64,000 bases of DNA, from positions 170,001 through 234,000 of the forward strand of contig JABMCL010000660.1 of NCBI GenBank assembly GCA_018857735.1. Direction: 5' to 3'. A program made the translations under genes and the position numbers. The number at the start of each line of letters is the position of its first letter. The first letter of the stretch is position 1. Origin of the DNA: Alviniconcha marisindica. Lineage: Eukaryota; Mollusca; Gastropoda; Provannidae. This document shows, one piece after another, positions 1 to 13,823 of this stretch. A model generated the notes under the pieces. The model ran no database searches. It was not told the origin of the DNA and worked only from the letters and a program-made list of their open reading frames with translations.

Positions 1-1140
1 GTGTTAAACCCAGAATTAAACCTGGGCCGGCTGCGTGTTAGACCCAGAGTTAGACCACGGCCAGCTGTATGTTAGACCCAGAGGTAAATCTGGCCGGTTG
101 TGTGTTGACACATCGTTAGACCACGGCCGGTTCCGTGTTAGACCCATAGTTAAACCTGGTCCGGCTGTGTGTTAGACCCAGAGTTAAAACTGGGCCAGCT
201 GCATGACAGACACAGAGTTAGACCTGGGCCGGCCCAAAGTTAAACCTGGGCCGGCTGTGTGTTAGACCGAGAGCTAGACCGGGCCGGCTGCGTGTTAGAC
301 CCAGAGTTAAACCTGGGCCGGCTGTGTTAGACCCAGAGTTATACCTCGGCCAGCCGCGTGTTAGACCCAGAGTTAGACCGTGGCCAGCCGCGTGTTAGAC
401 CCAGAGTTAGACCGTTGCCGGCTGTGCGTTAGACCCAGAGTTAAACCTGGGCCGGCTGTATGTTAGACCCATAGTTAGACTACGGCCGGCTGTGTGTCAG
501 ACCCAGAGTTAGACCTGGGCCGGCTGCGTGTTAGACCCAGAGTTAGACCTGGGCCGGCTGCATGGTAGGCACAAGGCTGAGCATGAGCCGGCTACGTGTG
601 AGTCCCTTGGTTGAAGCTGTGCTTGTTGTCCGATAGATGAATTTAAATTGGCTGCGTATTAGGCCAAAGGTTTAACACGGACCGGCTGCATGTTAGACCC
701 ATGAATGAAACATAGGCCGACTGCATGTTAGATCCACGGATGAAACATAGGCTGGCTGCATGTTAGACCCACGGATGAAACATAGGCCGGCTGCATGTTA
801 GACCCACGGATGAAACATAGGCCGGCTGCATGTTAGACCCACGAATGAAACATAGACTGGCTGCATGTTAGACCCACGAATGAAACATAGGGCGGCTGCA
901 TGTTAGACCCACGAATGAACCAGGACCGAGTGCGTGTAACACCCACGGCTGAATCTTGACCGGCTGTCAAAGACCGATGGCTGAACCCTGGCCGTCTGAG
1001 TGGTAAGTTAGTGTTGAAGTTGAGCCAGCTTCGTGTTATACCCAGGGTTGAACCCGGGGCGGCCGTGTATAAGGACAAAGTTGAACCTGGGCCGTCTTAG
1101 TTTTGGGCCCAAGGTTTCACGGTGGCCGGCTGTCAGACCT
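1..1140. repeat. Minisatellite, 34-36 bp period
   Basis: Head-to-tail degenerate units run through the whole stretch and into the left edge, so the array probably extends outside the window. Units in the first 560 bases have the pattern GTGTTAGACCCAGAG, then TTAGACCTGGGCCGGCTGC. From about 690 to 920 the array switches to a variant with CCCACGAATGAAACATAG before GGCCGGCTGC. Divergence rises towards 1140. No coding potential is evident. Confidence 0.9.
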
Positions 1141-2318
1141 ACACTTGAACTAAGGGAGAGCAGCATATTATAAGTACTGGGGATTAATTCTATTTTCAGC
1201 TGTCCCGAACAGATTTACCCAAACGGATGACCATCGGTCTTCTGAACTTGGCACCGCTAGGCCACCCCGGTAGATAAGTCGGGTGCAGAAACTGTTGTAA
1301 CAAGTACGTGATGAGTGAGTGGGGTTCCTGACGGGCGATCTTTTGCCAAGACTAATTGCCAACAAGGGCGTTGACATAGTGCCTGCTGGATAGCCGCAGA
1401 TGTAGTGGCTCTTGCGGCTCAGTCGGGAGCCGGGTAGTAAAATCGCTTTGTGGTTGTCCTAACCTCCTTCCATGCATTAAGAGCAGTCTTTCCTCTGGTT
1501 TCCACCTGACTCGAGGGGGCGGGGGAGGAGGGGGGGGGGGTGGAGGAGGAGGAGGGGTGTGTTCACGTGATTGGCAGACTGATTCCTTGATGCCCTTCTT
1601 TTTTCTTCTTTTTCTTTTCTTTCTTTGAAAGCTGCAAAACACCAGTTCCGTTAGCCATCAGACTCTCTGCCTCCTGATGGTCGGCTTACTGGGGTGAAAA
1701 GGATAGAGTTGATCAAATGGGAATGGGGTTCATTTAGGATGCCAATGAACGAATAAACACACATATACAGGACGTACTTCCATACAGACGTAAACGCTAA
1801 AATACGAGCTTGCCAATTGAGAAGCAAAAGAAGAAACAGCAGCCGAAGTGTTATTCTGTTAATGGAACTTAAGTTTTAATTTTCAGCAGCTAGAGCGATC
1901 CAATTTTCAAACAATAAATTGTTAAACAATAAATGTTAAGTTATTCTTAAGTTCGCTTAAATGTTCATTCAGTGATGATCTGCGCACCGTGGTTGTCCAC
2001 TAATCTAAGTACACGATAAACATATGCAATCAAATACACAAAACAGATGGTGGTGGTGGTGGTTTGGGGGGGGGGGGGGGAGAAAAAGAAGAAGAAACAG
2101 GTAGACACCATAACGCAAAATTGTTTTTATTTTGGAATTAATTTTTATTATCAAACAACATCATTCGGTTGATTTGGAGTTGACGGTTTTACTTAAACTG
2201 CGTGATAGTTTTCATCAAAACGTATGTTTTTGTGTTGTTGTTTTAGTTAACCTTGGATGTTAGTAGAGGAATGCTCAGATTACGAGCTATAGCAACAACA
2301 GCAACAAAAAATCAAATC
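1141..2318. other. No gene recognised
   Basis: This stretch holds a G-rich patch at 1513-1556, a pyrimidine run at 1596-1625, and a GGT/G run at 2048-2081 followed by A-rich sequence. Short open frames here show no familiar motif. Confidence 0.5.
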
Positions 2319-2335
2319 TCACACACACACCCACA

Positions 2336-2401
<66 letters not shown>
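2319..2401. repeat. (CA)n microsatellite
   Basis: Nearly pure CA repeat with a few CCA interruptions at its left end. It is followed by A/G-rich and C-rich low-complexity sequence to about 2586, including a C run at 2542-2558. Confidence 0.95.
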
Positions 2402-2403
<2 letters not shown>

Positions 2404-2989
2404 AAAGAAAAAGAAAAAAAGAAAGAAAAAGCCTCTCCCCCTTCCACCCTAACCGTCCCCACTCCCACCCCCACCCACCCCCAGAAAAAGGCAGTCTTGA
2501 GCGGAAGAGACGGTTTTTGTTGTGGTCTTTTTTGTATTTTCTGCCCCCCCCCCCCCCCAATACACACACACACCACACACACACATACTTTACTATACAC
2601 GCTATCCATCCTTACTTTCCAGATCTAATATATCACTGCTGAACTTTTTGCTGTTGTTGCAACAAGCAGACCAACTTGAGGTCAAAACGATCGTCCTGGT
2701 GTGACTGAGGTAGCTGCTAAATGCAAGCATCGAAGTGTTACCTTTCAGGTTTCAGTCGACTGCTACAAAATCTAGGCTACCCATTTCATGAACCCCCTTC
2801 GTTTTCATTTTTCAAAGTTGGCCCCTAGTCACTGATGCATGAGTTAGATAAAGAGGCTTGTGTAACAAATCCCGTCGTCGCGTCTAATTTTGAAAGAATG
2901 TTAACATCATAAATTGTGAACACTAAGAACTGCGGCGTCACGTTTCTCGGTGTTGGCGGCCGAAAAGCATGTAAATAAGAAAGGCAGTA

Positions 2990-4110
2990 GCGATTGCTAC
3001 AGACGCGCAGACAGACGGGCAGACAAAGGGGTATTTGTAAGACGAACAAGAAAGGCAGACAGACTGATATATTCAAAGTACTGTAAGAAGAACATGATAA
3101 GAGGGCACCAACAGACAGCCAAGCAGGGAGACAGGGAATTGTTCGAAGTAGACATTCCAGGCAAACAGTGTATTTTAAGAAGACGCTGCAGGCAAATTGA
3201 CAGGGTATTGCTGGAAGACACTCCAGACAAACGGACAGGGTATTCTTAGAAGCAGACACACCCAGACAAATGGACAGGGTATTTTTAAAAGCAGACACTC
3301 CAGACAAACGGACAGGGTATTGTTAGAAGCAGACACTCCAGGCAAACTGACAGAGTATTGTTAGAAGCAGATACTGCAGGCAAACCGACAGGGTATTGTT
3401 AGAAGCAGACACTGTAGGCAAACGGACAGGGTATTGTTAGAAGCAGACACCCCAGACAAACGGACAGGGTATTCTTAGAAGCAGACTCCCCAGAGAAACG
3501 GACAGGATATTCTTAGAAGCAGACTCCCCAGAGAAACGGACAGGGTATTCTTAGAAGCAGACTCCCCAGAGAAACGGACAGGGTATTCTTAGAAGCAGAC
3601 TCCACAGAGAAACGGACAGGGTATCCTTAGAAGCAGACTCCCCAGACATATAGACTAAGTATTGCCCGAAGCAGACACTGCAAGTAAACAAACAGGGTAT
3701 TGTTAGAGGAAGATAAACCAGGAACCTGACATGGAAGCATAGATGTTAGAAGCAGACACTGTAGGCAAACTGACATGTTATTGTTAGAAGCAGACACTGC
3801 AGGCAAACTAACAGGGTATTGTTAGAAGGAGACACTGCAGGCAAACGGGCAGGGTGTTGTTAGAAGCAGACACTAGGCAAACGGACATAGTATTTTAGAA
3901 GCAGATACTCCAGGCAAACTGACAGGGTGTTGTTAGAAGCAGACACTCCAGACAAACGGACAGGGTATTGTTAGAAGCAGACACTCCAGGCAAACCGACA
4001 GGGTATTGTTAGAAGCAGAAACTGCAGGCAAACTGACAGAGTATTGTTAGAAGCAGACACTGCAGGCAAAATAGACAGGGTATTTAGAGTTAGAGGAAGA
4101 CACTCGCAGA
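2990..4110. repeat. Minisatellite, 38 bp period
   Basis: About 25 tandem units, each with the sequence GACAGGGTATT followed by GTTAGAAGCAGACAC and CAGGCAAAC. Units at 3480-3640 form a homogeneous subarray with CTCCCCAGAGAAACGG. The left edge (2990-3230) and right edge (4085-4210) are more degenerate. Because 38 is not a multiple of 3, there is no sustained reading frame. Confidence 0.92.
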
Positions 4111-4210
4111 CAGAAGGGCATACATACGGGCAATGCTATAAGAACTAGATAAGGTGCTGACAGATAGACTGGCAGACAGAGGGATAGGTAGACCGAGTAT
4201 TGTCGGAAGA

Positions 4211-7200
4211 ACAAGATAAAGTTGCAATGTATAGTGTGTCACTCCCATGCTCGCCCCTGTCTGGTCGGTCCAAAGCTACCTCGCCCGCAGCGACCGTTTG
4301 ATAGAGGAGAATCAAATTAGCTCCATCCAGAATCGTTTATTCGTCTTCTTACTTCTTGCGGAGTTGGGAACTACTGAAGTGCTCTTTACGATCTTCTGGC
4401 AAAACCAACAATGTCTGGGACCTTGGCTCCAATCCAAAGCCATTGAATTTCCTAAGCCCTGGCGCCATTGGCGAGGGTCCAGCCACGCGGCAGGAGAAAA
4501 ATCATTTGCCGCAGCGTGCAGGACAATATATCGTATGGGGCTACAGGCTTGGAGAAAGGGCTTCTCGTTTCTCTCTTGGTCATATCATCGGAGACCTGCT
4601 GCTAAAAGAAAATAGAAAGTACTCTTTGAGTTGTGTCAACACCGTCTTTGCTGCCTCTTACCATATTTTTTCGGGGCCTGCAGACCAGAAATACTGAACG
4701 GGTCAATGAATTGTTTTGCACGAGACTGGGCCAATGCCGAAGGAGCTTCTTTAGCCCCCTAGCTTCAGTCAACGTAACCAATGGATTTCTCTTCGTGCTT
4801 TGGCTTACGTATGTACGGCAGCAGCGGAGATGGCAAAATCACATGCAGCCCCATCCACGCGCACTGTCTTTGCCTGCGTATTGATGTGCAAGCCGTCTTC
4901 ATTCCCCCCCCCCCCCGCCACCCTCCACACTTTTTTCTATTATATTTTTATTTTTTATTTTTTTATTTTTAACAGAATAATTGCCATAAACTGTTTGCAC
5001 TCTCAACAATGCTTGCTTTAAACTACTTTTTCTCGCATTATATTGCGGTCGATATCAACGCTCGTGTATATCAAACACTGAGAGGCAAAAACTAGCTGTT
5101 TGTATTAATTGAGAGTGCTCGTACATTGCTACCTACTTCACGCTCTGAGAGGATTTCCGCGTCTCCGGGCCGTCGTATCATGTGCAGGCCAATTAAGTGG
5201 AAACCCCGATTACAGCGTCTTGAGCCTTTTGCCGCGCCGTTACGTTACACTGCTGCCAACCACCCGACCTTCACAGGGGGGGAACAGTGAGGCGGCTCGC
5301 CCTGTGAGGACGGGACCACCGCGTTTAATCTTCAGCTCACACCTGAGATTTAATCCTCGAGTTTGCTCACCCCGAGAAACGGGAAGAATGCAGATTTCCG
5401 TCAATCGCTTTTACCGGCCAGCCGCGTTATCAAAATAAGTTTTAATACTACTGCTGTTTTTATGTCGTATCCGTTGGCAAAAATCTCGGTATCAATTAAC
5501 AGTTTACTCGCATGGCTGGTCAGTGTTGAGATACGACTCGTTCAAAGGATCGCCAGTAGCGAGATTACCAGAGTAATCATTGACTCAGTCAATCTGGGCT
5601 CGGGCCCAGCCAAGCATGCTGACCACAGAAAGGAAAAAAAGAAAAGAAAAATCTGTAACGGGGTTTCCAGCACAGTCGTCAAGTTGTGCAGTCCGCGGCC
5701 GTGCTTCAGCCTGTCATTGCGGCGAAGGGGGATGTCGCGTTCTGGCCTGCTGACCTACAGCTTCCCCGGGATGAGGTAGAGAGAGAGCCAAGCAAGCAGC
5801 TAGCGCTCGTAAACATCGCTTTCTCGGACAGACAAAGCAGGGAAGCGGAAGCTCCGTTTTCCACGACGCAAGGACAGGTCTGGGCGCCCCAGTCAAAAAG
5901 AGCTTTGAGGTCTGCCATGCGTGCACTCATTCTGCCCGTAAGCAGGTGGGACCAAAGCTGGTTGCGGGGCGTACACAGGTCTGCCGCCATCAGGCACCTT
6001 GATAGGCTAACAGACTGAGGCGCCGTCAAAATGTCAACTCCGCACAACAGGTCTCGAGCCAGGCGCAACCAATTTATCCGTGTGTAACATCCCAACAGCG
6101 GCCTGTTTCCGGTCTGTAGGGCGCTGCATCACGACAATCGAGTTAAGGTGGATGCAGGATGGCTAAGATGAGCGCTGCTGTACTTGGAACTGTTTCTGCT
6201 AGTCATGTGTGCTGGATGTATATATAGATAGTACTAGCATGTTCGACATACTCGGTCTGACCCGACGCATGTGCAGTGTATCTCGTAGCTTCGTCATACT
6301 TCGGCTTTCTATACTTATCTGAAGAAACTTTGTGTGCTGATTTGTAAATATCTGTGATCCAGTCGACGCCGCACAAGTAACTGCACTGTCAGCTGCAATG
6401 TGCAAAGAATTTATCGATGAAGCTACGTGATTTCAGACCTTTGGGGAGAAAATTCGTAGTTGATTGGAGTGACGTGTTCACAGTATTGCTATCATCCAAG
6501 CAGTCCTGATTGTTCATGTTATGAACAAACTTACTGAGAACACAGTAAAAATATTTATTATATCTATTTAATTATTTAATTTGCGACAACGCAGTGTAAC
6601 TGTGGCATATGAATTTACAACAAAGACTGCGACATCAGCAACCAAATATAGCAAGAGTGACATTGAAATATGATACACAGTGGCGATCACTGATTGGCTG
6701 TTCAGCTTTCGACAACACAGTTTCAGATAGTATAAACTGTGACTTACACAAGATATTCAAATTTTGCATGCAGACACAAAGAATTTGCTGACTGTTCATC
6801 TGAAGACAACACAACACCCAAAGAGTTGTGGCATACGAATTACTTACACAGAGATTGTTTTATGAAACACTGAAAGACTTTTACGTGGTGATTTGCTTTG
6901 GTTGCAACATGCCCCTGCAACATGCAGCCTGATTCGACAAACCTTGTAACTCACAGCGGCAAAAACGGAACTGATTTACTGAACGAGTTTTAGACAACAC
7001 AATTTTAATATTTGTGGCACGGGAAATGAACACTTGTGAAGACAACGATCCAAGAAACACGGAGACATGACGACTGCCGCCCACGGAACAGAAATGTATA
7101 TGCAGAGGAACTAGCTTCGCCAACAAAAGATTAATTTATCAACGAGGATCTCCAACGAGAAGCAGATATTTTCCTGACACCCTTTCCCCGCAACAACGCA

Positions 7201-7534
7201 AATTGTGGAGGGTAGTAGTAGGTCTTTGACACAGAAGTGTGCATAAACGCATTGATAGGCGTTGTTGTTAATGATGTGTGTCGAGGGGAAAAAACTTGCC
7301 GTGGCGGGCCTTGGGTTCACGGCGTTCAACGACTGCCAGGTCTGATTTACGCACAGGCGCTTAGAGGGTCCGCTTTCATGTACCCTCTGGCTCCGTAGAC
7401 ACCGATTACGTAAGAATGGTAGAGACCGGCAGCTCAGCCGCTGTTCCTTCCCCTACACATCAGTACCGGAGAAGAGCTTAAACACAAGCGCAGTGACTGA
7501 ACGAACACTGTCTCCTTTGCTGCACGAAGAAGAG
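4211..7534. other. No gene recognised
   Basis: Over 3 kb with mixed composition. It contains a C run at 4904-4917, followed by a T-rich stretch to about 4972. Open frames of 100-140 codons occur at 4247-4615, 5109-5438, 5363-5779 and, on the minus strand, 5706-6095. Their translations show no domain I recognise and no convincing splice structure. Confidence 0.5.
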
Positions 7535-7577
7535 ACAGGCAGGCAGGCAGGCAGGCAGGCAGACAGACAGACAGACA
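7535..7577. repeat. (GGCA)n/(GACA)n tetranucleotide repeat
   Basis: A run of GGCA units passes directly into GACA units, a single base change between adjacent subarrays. Confidence 0.9.
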
Positions 7578-8381
7578 CTGAGATATAAAGAACCCAAACC
7601 ATCACCGGTACCACCTGATGGCTACCTCTCTCCTCTTCGTTTTCTCTCTCCGTGCTTGTGGAGAAACAAAGCGGCCCCGTAACGTGTGAGTTTTGACTTG
7701 AGGCTGTCGGGCGGAAAAGGAGGAAGGATTAGCGAGTGTCTGTTGCCACGATAACCTTTTTGAACCTCTATCGGATGTCTGCATGGCTACTGGTGTAAAC
7801 TCCACCGAGGGTGCTGCTACTGATCCTTTTGTAGCGGTCAGGCTGATCCGGCTAACACACGGATAGTTCCTGACCCTCCCAGGTATGTTTTTTAACCGTC
7901 AGCTTTGGTTTAAACAAGAATTTATTCAACCCTCAGCTTTGCCGGTTGGGCTCTCTTGTAGCAAGTTTTTCGAGTTGTGCTAGTCTTTCCGTTGAAGTGG
8001 CAGTGGAATATATATACTTTTCCGTACAAGTCAGTTTGAGGGATATAAAACACATTTCGACTACTTTACATATTTCAGCTCTGATTCGCGAGAGACTGAT
8101 CATAAATAATTAAACACATGGTTAACTGGCAGTCACTCTCCGAAATGTACTAAGATTGTCTCAGTACAAATCCCATCTCAAAACCTTCCTGTCTGCCCAA
8201 GCTTCCCAGTAGAATTTAGTATTTTTTCTGTACTGTGTCTGTGTGTGGCTTGTTGATTGTAGACATTGATTAGGATAGAATAGGGAAGTGGCGGGGGAGT
8301 TGGGGGGGGGGCGGATGATGAGAGTCCAGGCAAGAGAAGGGGGGAGGGGGGAGGGCGAGGTGGGGGCAGGTGGGTGGGTGG
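7578..8381. other. No gene recognised
   Basis: Unique-looking sequence up to a G-rich lead-in (8281-8381) to the next microsatellite. Nothing coding can be supported. Confidence 0.45.

Positions 8382-9159
<778 letters not shown>

Positions 9160-9240
<81 letters not shown>
9160..9240. repeat. (TC)n microsatellite
   Basis: Uninterrupted TC run of about 80 bases. Confidence 0.97.
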
Positions 9241-9243
<3 letters not shown>

Positions 9244-9472
9244 CTGTTTGATATAGTCTAACATTCCTTGATGATGTAGAGTAAACTCCGCCTTCAGCAA
9301 ACACAAACAGGTAGCATAGATAATTGCTCACCTTTGTTAGGGGAGATGAGGGGGGAGCGTGGAACACGTCATATTTTTGTGCAGTTGTCTTTTGGAAATA
9401 AGCGTTCAAGATTTCCATGTCCTGCGTTAGCAAAATATGTTTTCCTTTTTAATTAGCTCATAGTTAAACACA

Positions 9473-9806
<334 letters not shown>

Positions 9807-10156
9807 CGCAGTGATATATTTGACTGAACCAGCGCACGCGGTTGCAACTCCACCTGTTCCGTGATCCTGCATGCATTCTCCATGCTCTAGCTTCCCATGC
9901 GGGGCATTGTAACCGCAGAGCTAGAACTTCGCCATCACCCCTTGCGTGCTTGTACTCGTGCACGCAGGTTCCCGGTGGCATAAATCAGATGGAAAACTAC
10001 TAAAGGGGGGTCGTGCCCAGTTGGTGATTTCAATAAAGAAAAATGTCTGGGAAAATAAAATATTACGACATGATCGAATCCCCCCTTCTTCTGCTTCTCT
10101 CTGTATCTCTGCCTCTGTCTGCTGTCTGTTTCTGTCTCTGTCTCTGTTTGCTGCCT

Positions 10157-10171
10157 GTGTGTGTGTGTGTG

Positions 10172-10217
<46 letters not shown>

Positions 10218-10222
10218 TGTGA

Positions 10223-10317
<95 letters not shown>
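10157..10317. repeat. Compound (GT)n-(GA)n microsatellite
   Basis: A GT run interrupted by GGTGTGATGTGAGTG at about 10216 passes at 10272 into a pure GA run ending at about 10315. The upstream 60 bases are rich in TCTGTCTC units. Confidence 0.95.
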
Positions 10318-10320
<3 letters not shown>

Positions 10321-10985
10321 CAGGTAATACTTTATTACACAAGATCCAAACACATAGAAGGTTCGAAAGAACATTATTTATTAGGACAAAAACACACTCT
10401 GCAAATTTTCGGGTAATCCCCTTCATCAAGCTACTTAAACGACACATTCACGTTTTATTACACAAGGATAAAGATTTAAGCACAAGTTGGCTTTTTTTAC
10501 AAATCTGTCCCTGATGTCAAACACAGCAACACTCAAAACTTAAAACAAGAATACAAATAATTGCTCAAATTAAAATACATTTTAAGAACAAAACAAAACA
10601 ACTATTACTGTTTAAAACTTCGCAACATACAAACTCAGCAAAGTAAGACAGATGCAAATCTAAATATTCAGCGGGGGGGGGGGGGAGAAAGACAAGAAAA
10701 CGAGACAGAGACAGACAGAGACAGAAACAGAGACAGACAGAAAGAATTTTAAAAAATCAGTCTAAACGAATAAAGGAAAGCGACAAAAGAGTGAACATCT
10801 CTCTATCTATATATACTGTAAAAACAAAGACAAAACAAACAACAACAACAAAATCATATCTAGCAAGACTGGAAGTTCAACGACCGCACATACACTCATA
10901 TATATGTAACGCATTCAAAATTATGACCACAACGAAAGTGAAAAAAAGTAAATAACGCATAAAAATACAAATATTAAAAGTTGAT
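10318..10985. other. No gene; A-rich sequence with a short dispersed motif
   Basis: TTTATTACACAAG occurs at about 10332 and again at about 10457. A G run (10672-10684) and GACAGA units lie at 10685-10745. No coding region was recognised. Confidence 0.4.
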
Positions 10986-10988
10986 TTG

Positions 10989-10996
10989 TGTGTGTG

Positions 10997-11062
<66 letters not shown>
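10989..11062. repeat. (GT)n microsatellite in a LINE 3' region
   Basis: Pure GT run with one TTG interruption near 10999. Read on the minus strand it lies about 100 bases past the end of the LINE reverse-transcriptase frame at 11155, so it occupies the element's 3' untranslated region. Confidence 0.85.
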
Positions 11063-11065
<3 letters not shown>

Positions 11066-11154
11066 AAATGCAAATGTAAAACTTGACAAGAGCACGCAAG
11101 GAGAAAAGAATTCATTTTGTGTCAAGGTGTCTGGCCAAATGGAAGAAAAAGGTA

Positions 11155-11858
11155 TCAAGGTGGCTTAGTGAGTGCCTGAAATGCTTTCCTTTTGAATGTT
11201 TTTAATTCCATGGGATATCTGAAATGATGCGGTAAACTATTCCACGCTAAAGAGCCCGAAAAGGAGATACTCGTTTTAAAGATATCAGTCTTTGTTCTGG
11301 GCATAAGTCGTTTATTCCCATCAACGTGAAGACGTTCAGAAGGAATCATTAGATCTTTCAGGTACTGTGGGGCTTTGCTGTGAACAACCTTTTGCATTAG
11401 AACGCATTTGTTGCGTAATAGTTGTTTGTCTAGAGGGAACAGCTTAACAGCACAACACTTTTGTTTGTATTCCATATTAGGAATTAGCATTTATAGAACG
11501 TTTGTGGAAGGAGTACAGTCGCTTCATGTGCACATAGGCACATCTATCCCATGCCTTTGAAACATAGTTTATGTGTGACATAATGTGTGCAAAGAAAAAG
11601 GCCAATTTTGCTTATGGCTGACAATTTGGCTTAGTTTTCAAGGAAGAAAAATATTTCTAGAAACAGTTGTGCAAATATTGTTAATATGCGTTTGCCACTT
11701 TAGCTGCTCGTCTACAGTTACTCCAAGTAGGCGATGTTTTGAAACCTGCTCTATTGGCGTGGTCTCCAAATTTAGATTTAAGGGGAACTGTTGTTTCTGG
11801 TGTTTCTGTCTCGTCGACATCGACATGCATTTTGTTTTGGTTGGATTCAGTTGCCATC

Positions 11859-11860
<2 letters not shown>
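11155..11860 (-). mobile_element. LINE (non-LTR retrotransposon) remnant, RT C-terminal part, frameshifted
   Basis: On the minus strand, conceptual translation in three successive frames gives the C-terminal half of a CR1/L2-like reverse transcriptase. From 11860 down to 11638 it includes HRLLGVTVDEQLKWQTHI, which follows an LNPTKTKCM-like segment. From about 11620 to 11500, in another frame, it includes HINYVSKAWDRCAYVH. From 11490 to the stop at 11155 it includes FPLDKQLLRNKCVLMQKVVH and SGSLAWNSLPHHFRYP. The frame changes show it is dead. The 5' end is cut off by the GACA repeat at 11862, and the catalytic YADD-type region is absent. The family is inferred from motif order; a search against a repeat library was not possible. 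Confidence 0.82.
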
Positions 11861-11861
<1 letters not shown>

Positions 11862-11909
<48 letters not shown>

Positions 11910-11910
11910 T
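11862..11910. repeat. (GACA)n tetranucleotide repeat
   Basis: Twelve or so GACA units directly at the 5' truncation point of the minus-strand LINE remnant. Confidence 0.95.
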
Positions 11911-12470
11911 TCATCAGTAACTCCAGCCGAGCGTGAAAATGGCCAGGTCAGAAAATCACACCATTACATTTCTTATCATATCAAACGAAATGGTAGCAGA
12001 TGCAAGACCAAACGAAGTACACAGAGTTTTACCAATGGCCGTCGAAATTACAAGCCGGCCTAAAATCGTTTATGATTATTTGCAGGATGGCATTTAACTG
12101 ATCATATCTGGTATGAATACATCACGAAAAGACCTTGTAAATAAGAATGATAACTATGATGATTTTGCTTTATTATCATCATCTGTTTCTCTTCTTCTTC
12201 TACGACGCCGACGACAAATATGATATTTCTGTATCAGTATTTTCATCGCTAATCGTTATTACAAATAGGCTGCGCTAAACTGGAATGACATGGAACCGGG
12301 TCTTCATGGCCTCGGTGCAGAGTACTACGGTTATGAGGTACGCGGGAGTGTAACCACAATCGCACGGTAGGCATACAAAAGACTGATACGAGTAACACGC
12401 TTACAGGTAAAAACAAGGCTACTCGTACATACATAAAGCCTAAACCAGATGTAAATGAGGATGAATACAG
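11911..12470. other. No gene recognised
   Basis: Unique sequence with a short CTTCTTCTT/GACGACG patch at 12188-12215. No supported coding region. Confidence 0.4.
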
Positions 12471-12482
12471 ACAGACAGACAG

Positions 12483-12547
<65 letters not shown>

Positions 12548-12574
12548 CGCACGCACGCACGCACCACGCACGCA

Positions 12575-12631
<57 letters not shown>

Positions 12632-12632
12632 C
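12471..12632. repeat. Compound (CA)n/(CGCA)n microsatellite
   Basis: GACA units lead into CA, then CGCA with one CCACG break at about 12563, then CA again to 12629. Confidence 0.95.
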
Positions 12633-12699
12633 TTACCCCTCCCACCCCCCACCCACACACACAATGTTTTCGTGCTTTTTTGGCAGATTGAAAACAAAG

Positions 12700-12870
12700 G
12701 GGAGAACCTTTTAGATCACTGGAACTTGTATGTCAAGAGAAATGACCGAGCCGATAGACTGGCAGGCAAATCAGCCTTATTCACAAATGGCTTATATCAC
12801 GGCAGATTTGAAGTGTCTAGCACTTTAGAAAATAGATGTGGGCCCACAGACATCATACCGTGGGTCGCTT
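12700..12870 (+). mobile_element. RNase H-like remnant of a non-LTR retrotransposon
   Basis: The plus-strand translation contains RNDRADRLAGKSAL followed by GRFEV. This is the conserved C-terminal end of a retroelement RNase H domain (the G/R-N-x-x-A-D-x-L-A motif). The same block, more complete, occurs on the minus strand at 26400-26765, which supports it as a repeated element and not a host gene. It is a short decayed fragment without the upstream catalytic residues. Confidence 0.65.
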
Positions 12871-13049
12871 GGAAGAGAGAGATGCAGAAAAAGGCAGCAC
12901 TCGACGTTCCATCTTAATCCTTTCCCTGCCAAAGAAATCGTACTGGAGAGCCGGTATGGAAGAAAGGGTTTCCTGACCAGAAATGTTCATTCGAGATCTT
13001 TGGCCCTCATCGGATGCCCGAGATGTCAGATTTCAAGCAGGAGGTCATG

Positions 13050-13110
13050 TTATGACGCACACTCCTTAGCATCGATTTCCGGCACCTTCCTCCAAACTCT
13101 GCGAGAACTG
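13050..13110 (+). repeat. Dispersed repeat fragment (TTTCCGGCACCTTCCT motif)
   Basis: The block around GACGCACACTCC and TTTCCGGCACCTTCCT is nearly repeated at 15519-15557, and a diverged inverted version lies at 16670-16716. A linked motif, GATGTAAACCAGTGCTTG, occurs at 13477 and 15566. These look like pieces of one dispersed repeat family. Confidence 0.5.
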
Positions 13111-13634
13111 GTTACGCCACTTAAGGGGCACTCTCTGTATCAGCGCAGCTATGCACGGACGCTGTCAGTGCCCTCCGAAAGGTTTGGTTACTAATAAAAC
13201 TATGGAAGCAACATAGCGTCCGAGCACGCACGTAAACATGAGGCGCGTCCGCCCCGAGTCCATTAAAAAAAGAAAAGAAAAAAAGGAAAAAAAGTGTTTC
13301 CTTTCGATTCAAACGATTTTGGTCTTATTTGTGCTGGCGTAAGCAACTTGGACAGTTATAAGTTGAACTGTCTGTTGAAACCTACTGCCATTTGAGCAAC
13401 AGCAGAAAGCTTTTCGTCAGCTGACAGTTTTCCGAGACCTATGCCGTAATCGGTTATGACAGTGGTTGGAAGAAGGATGTAAACCAGTGCTTGAAGATTG
13501 GTTATGACGCCCACCAGCAAGCGGAAAGAACCTTGCCCTAGAACATCATACGATATCTTAGGGGCAGGGAACGACTTACACAAGACAAGTAGGGCTAGCG
13601 TTGGTAAAACAAACATGGAAATTGTTTTCAAAGC

Positions 13635-13823
<189 letters not shown>

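Noticed and set aside
5109..5779. Open frames of 109 and 138 codons as a candidate gene
   Set aside because: No recognisable domain, signal peptide or compatible splice partners, and frames of this length are expected by chance in this window.
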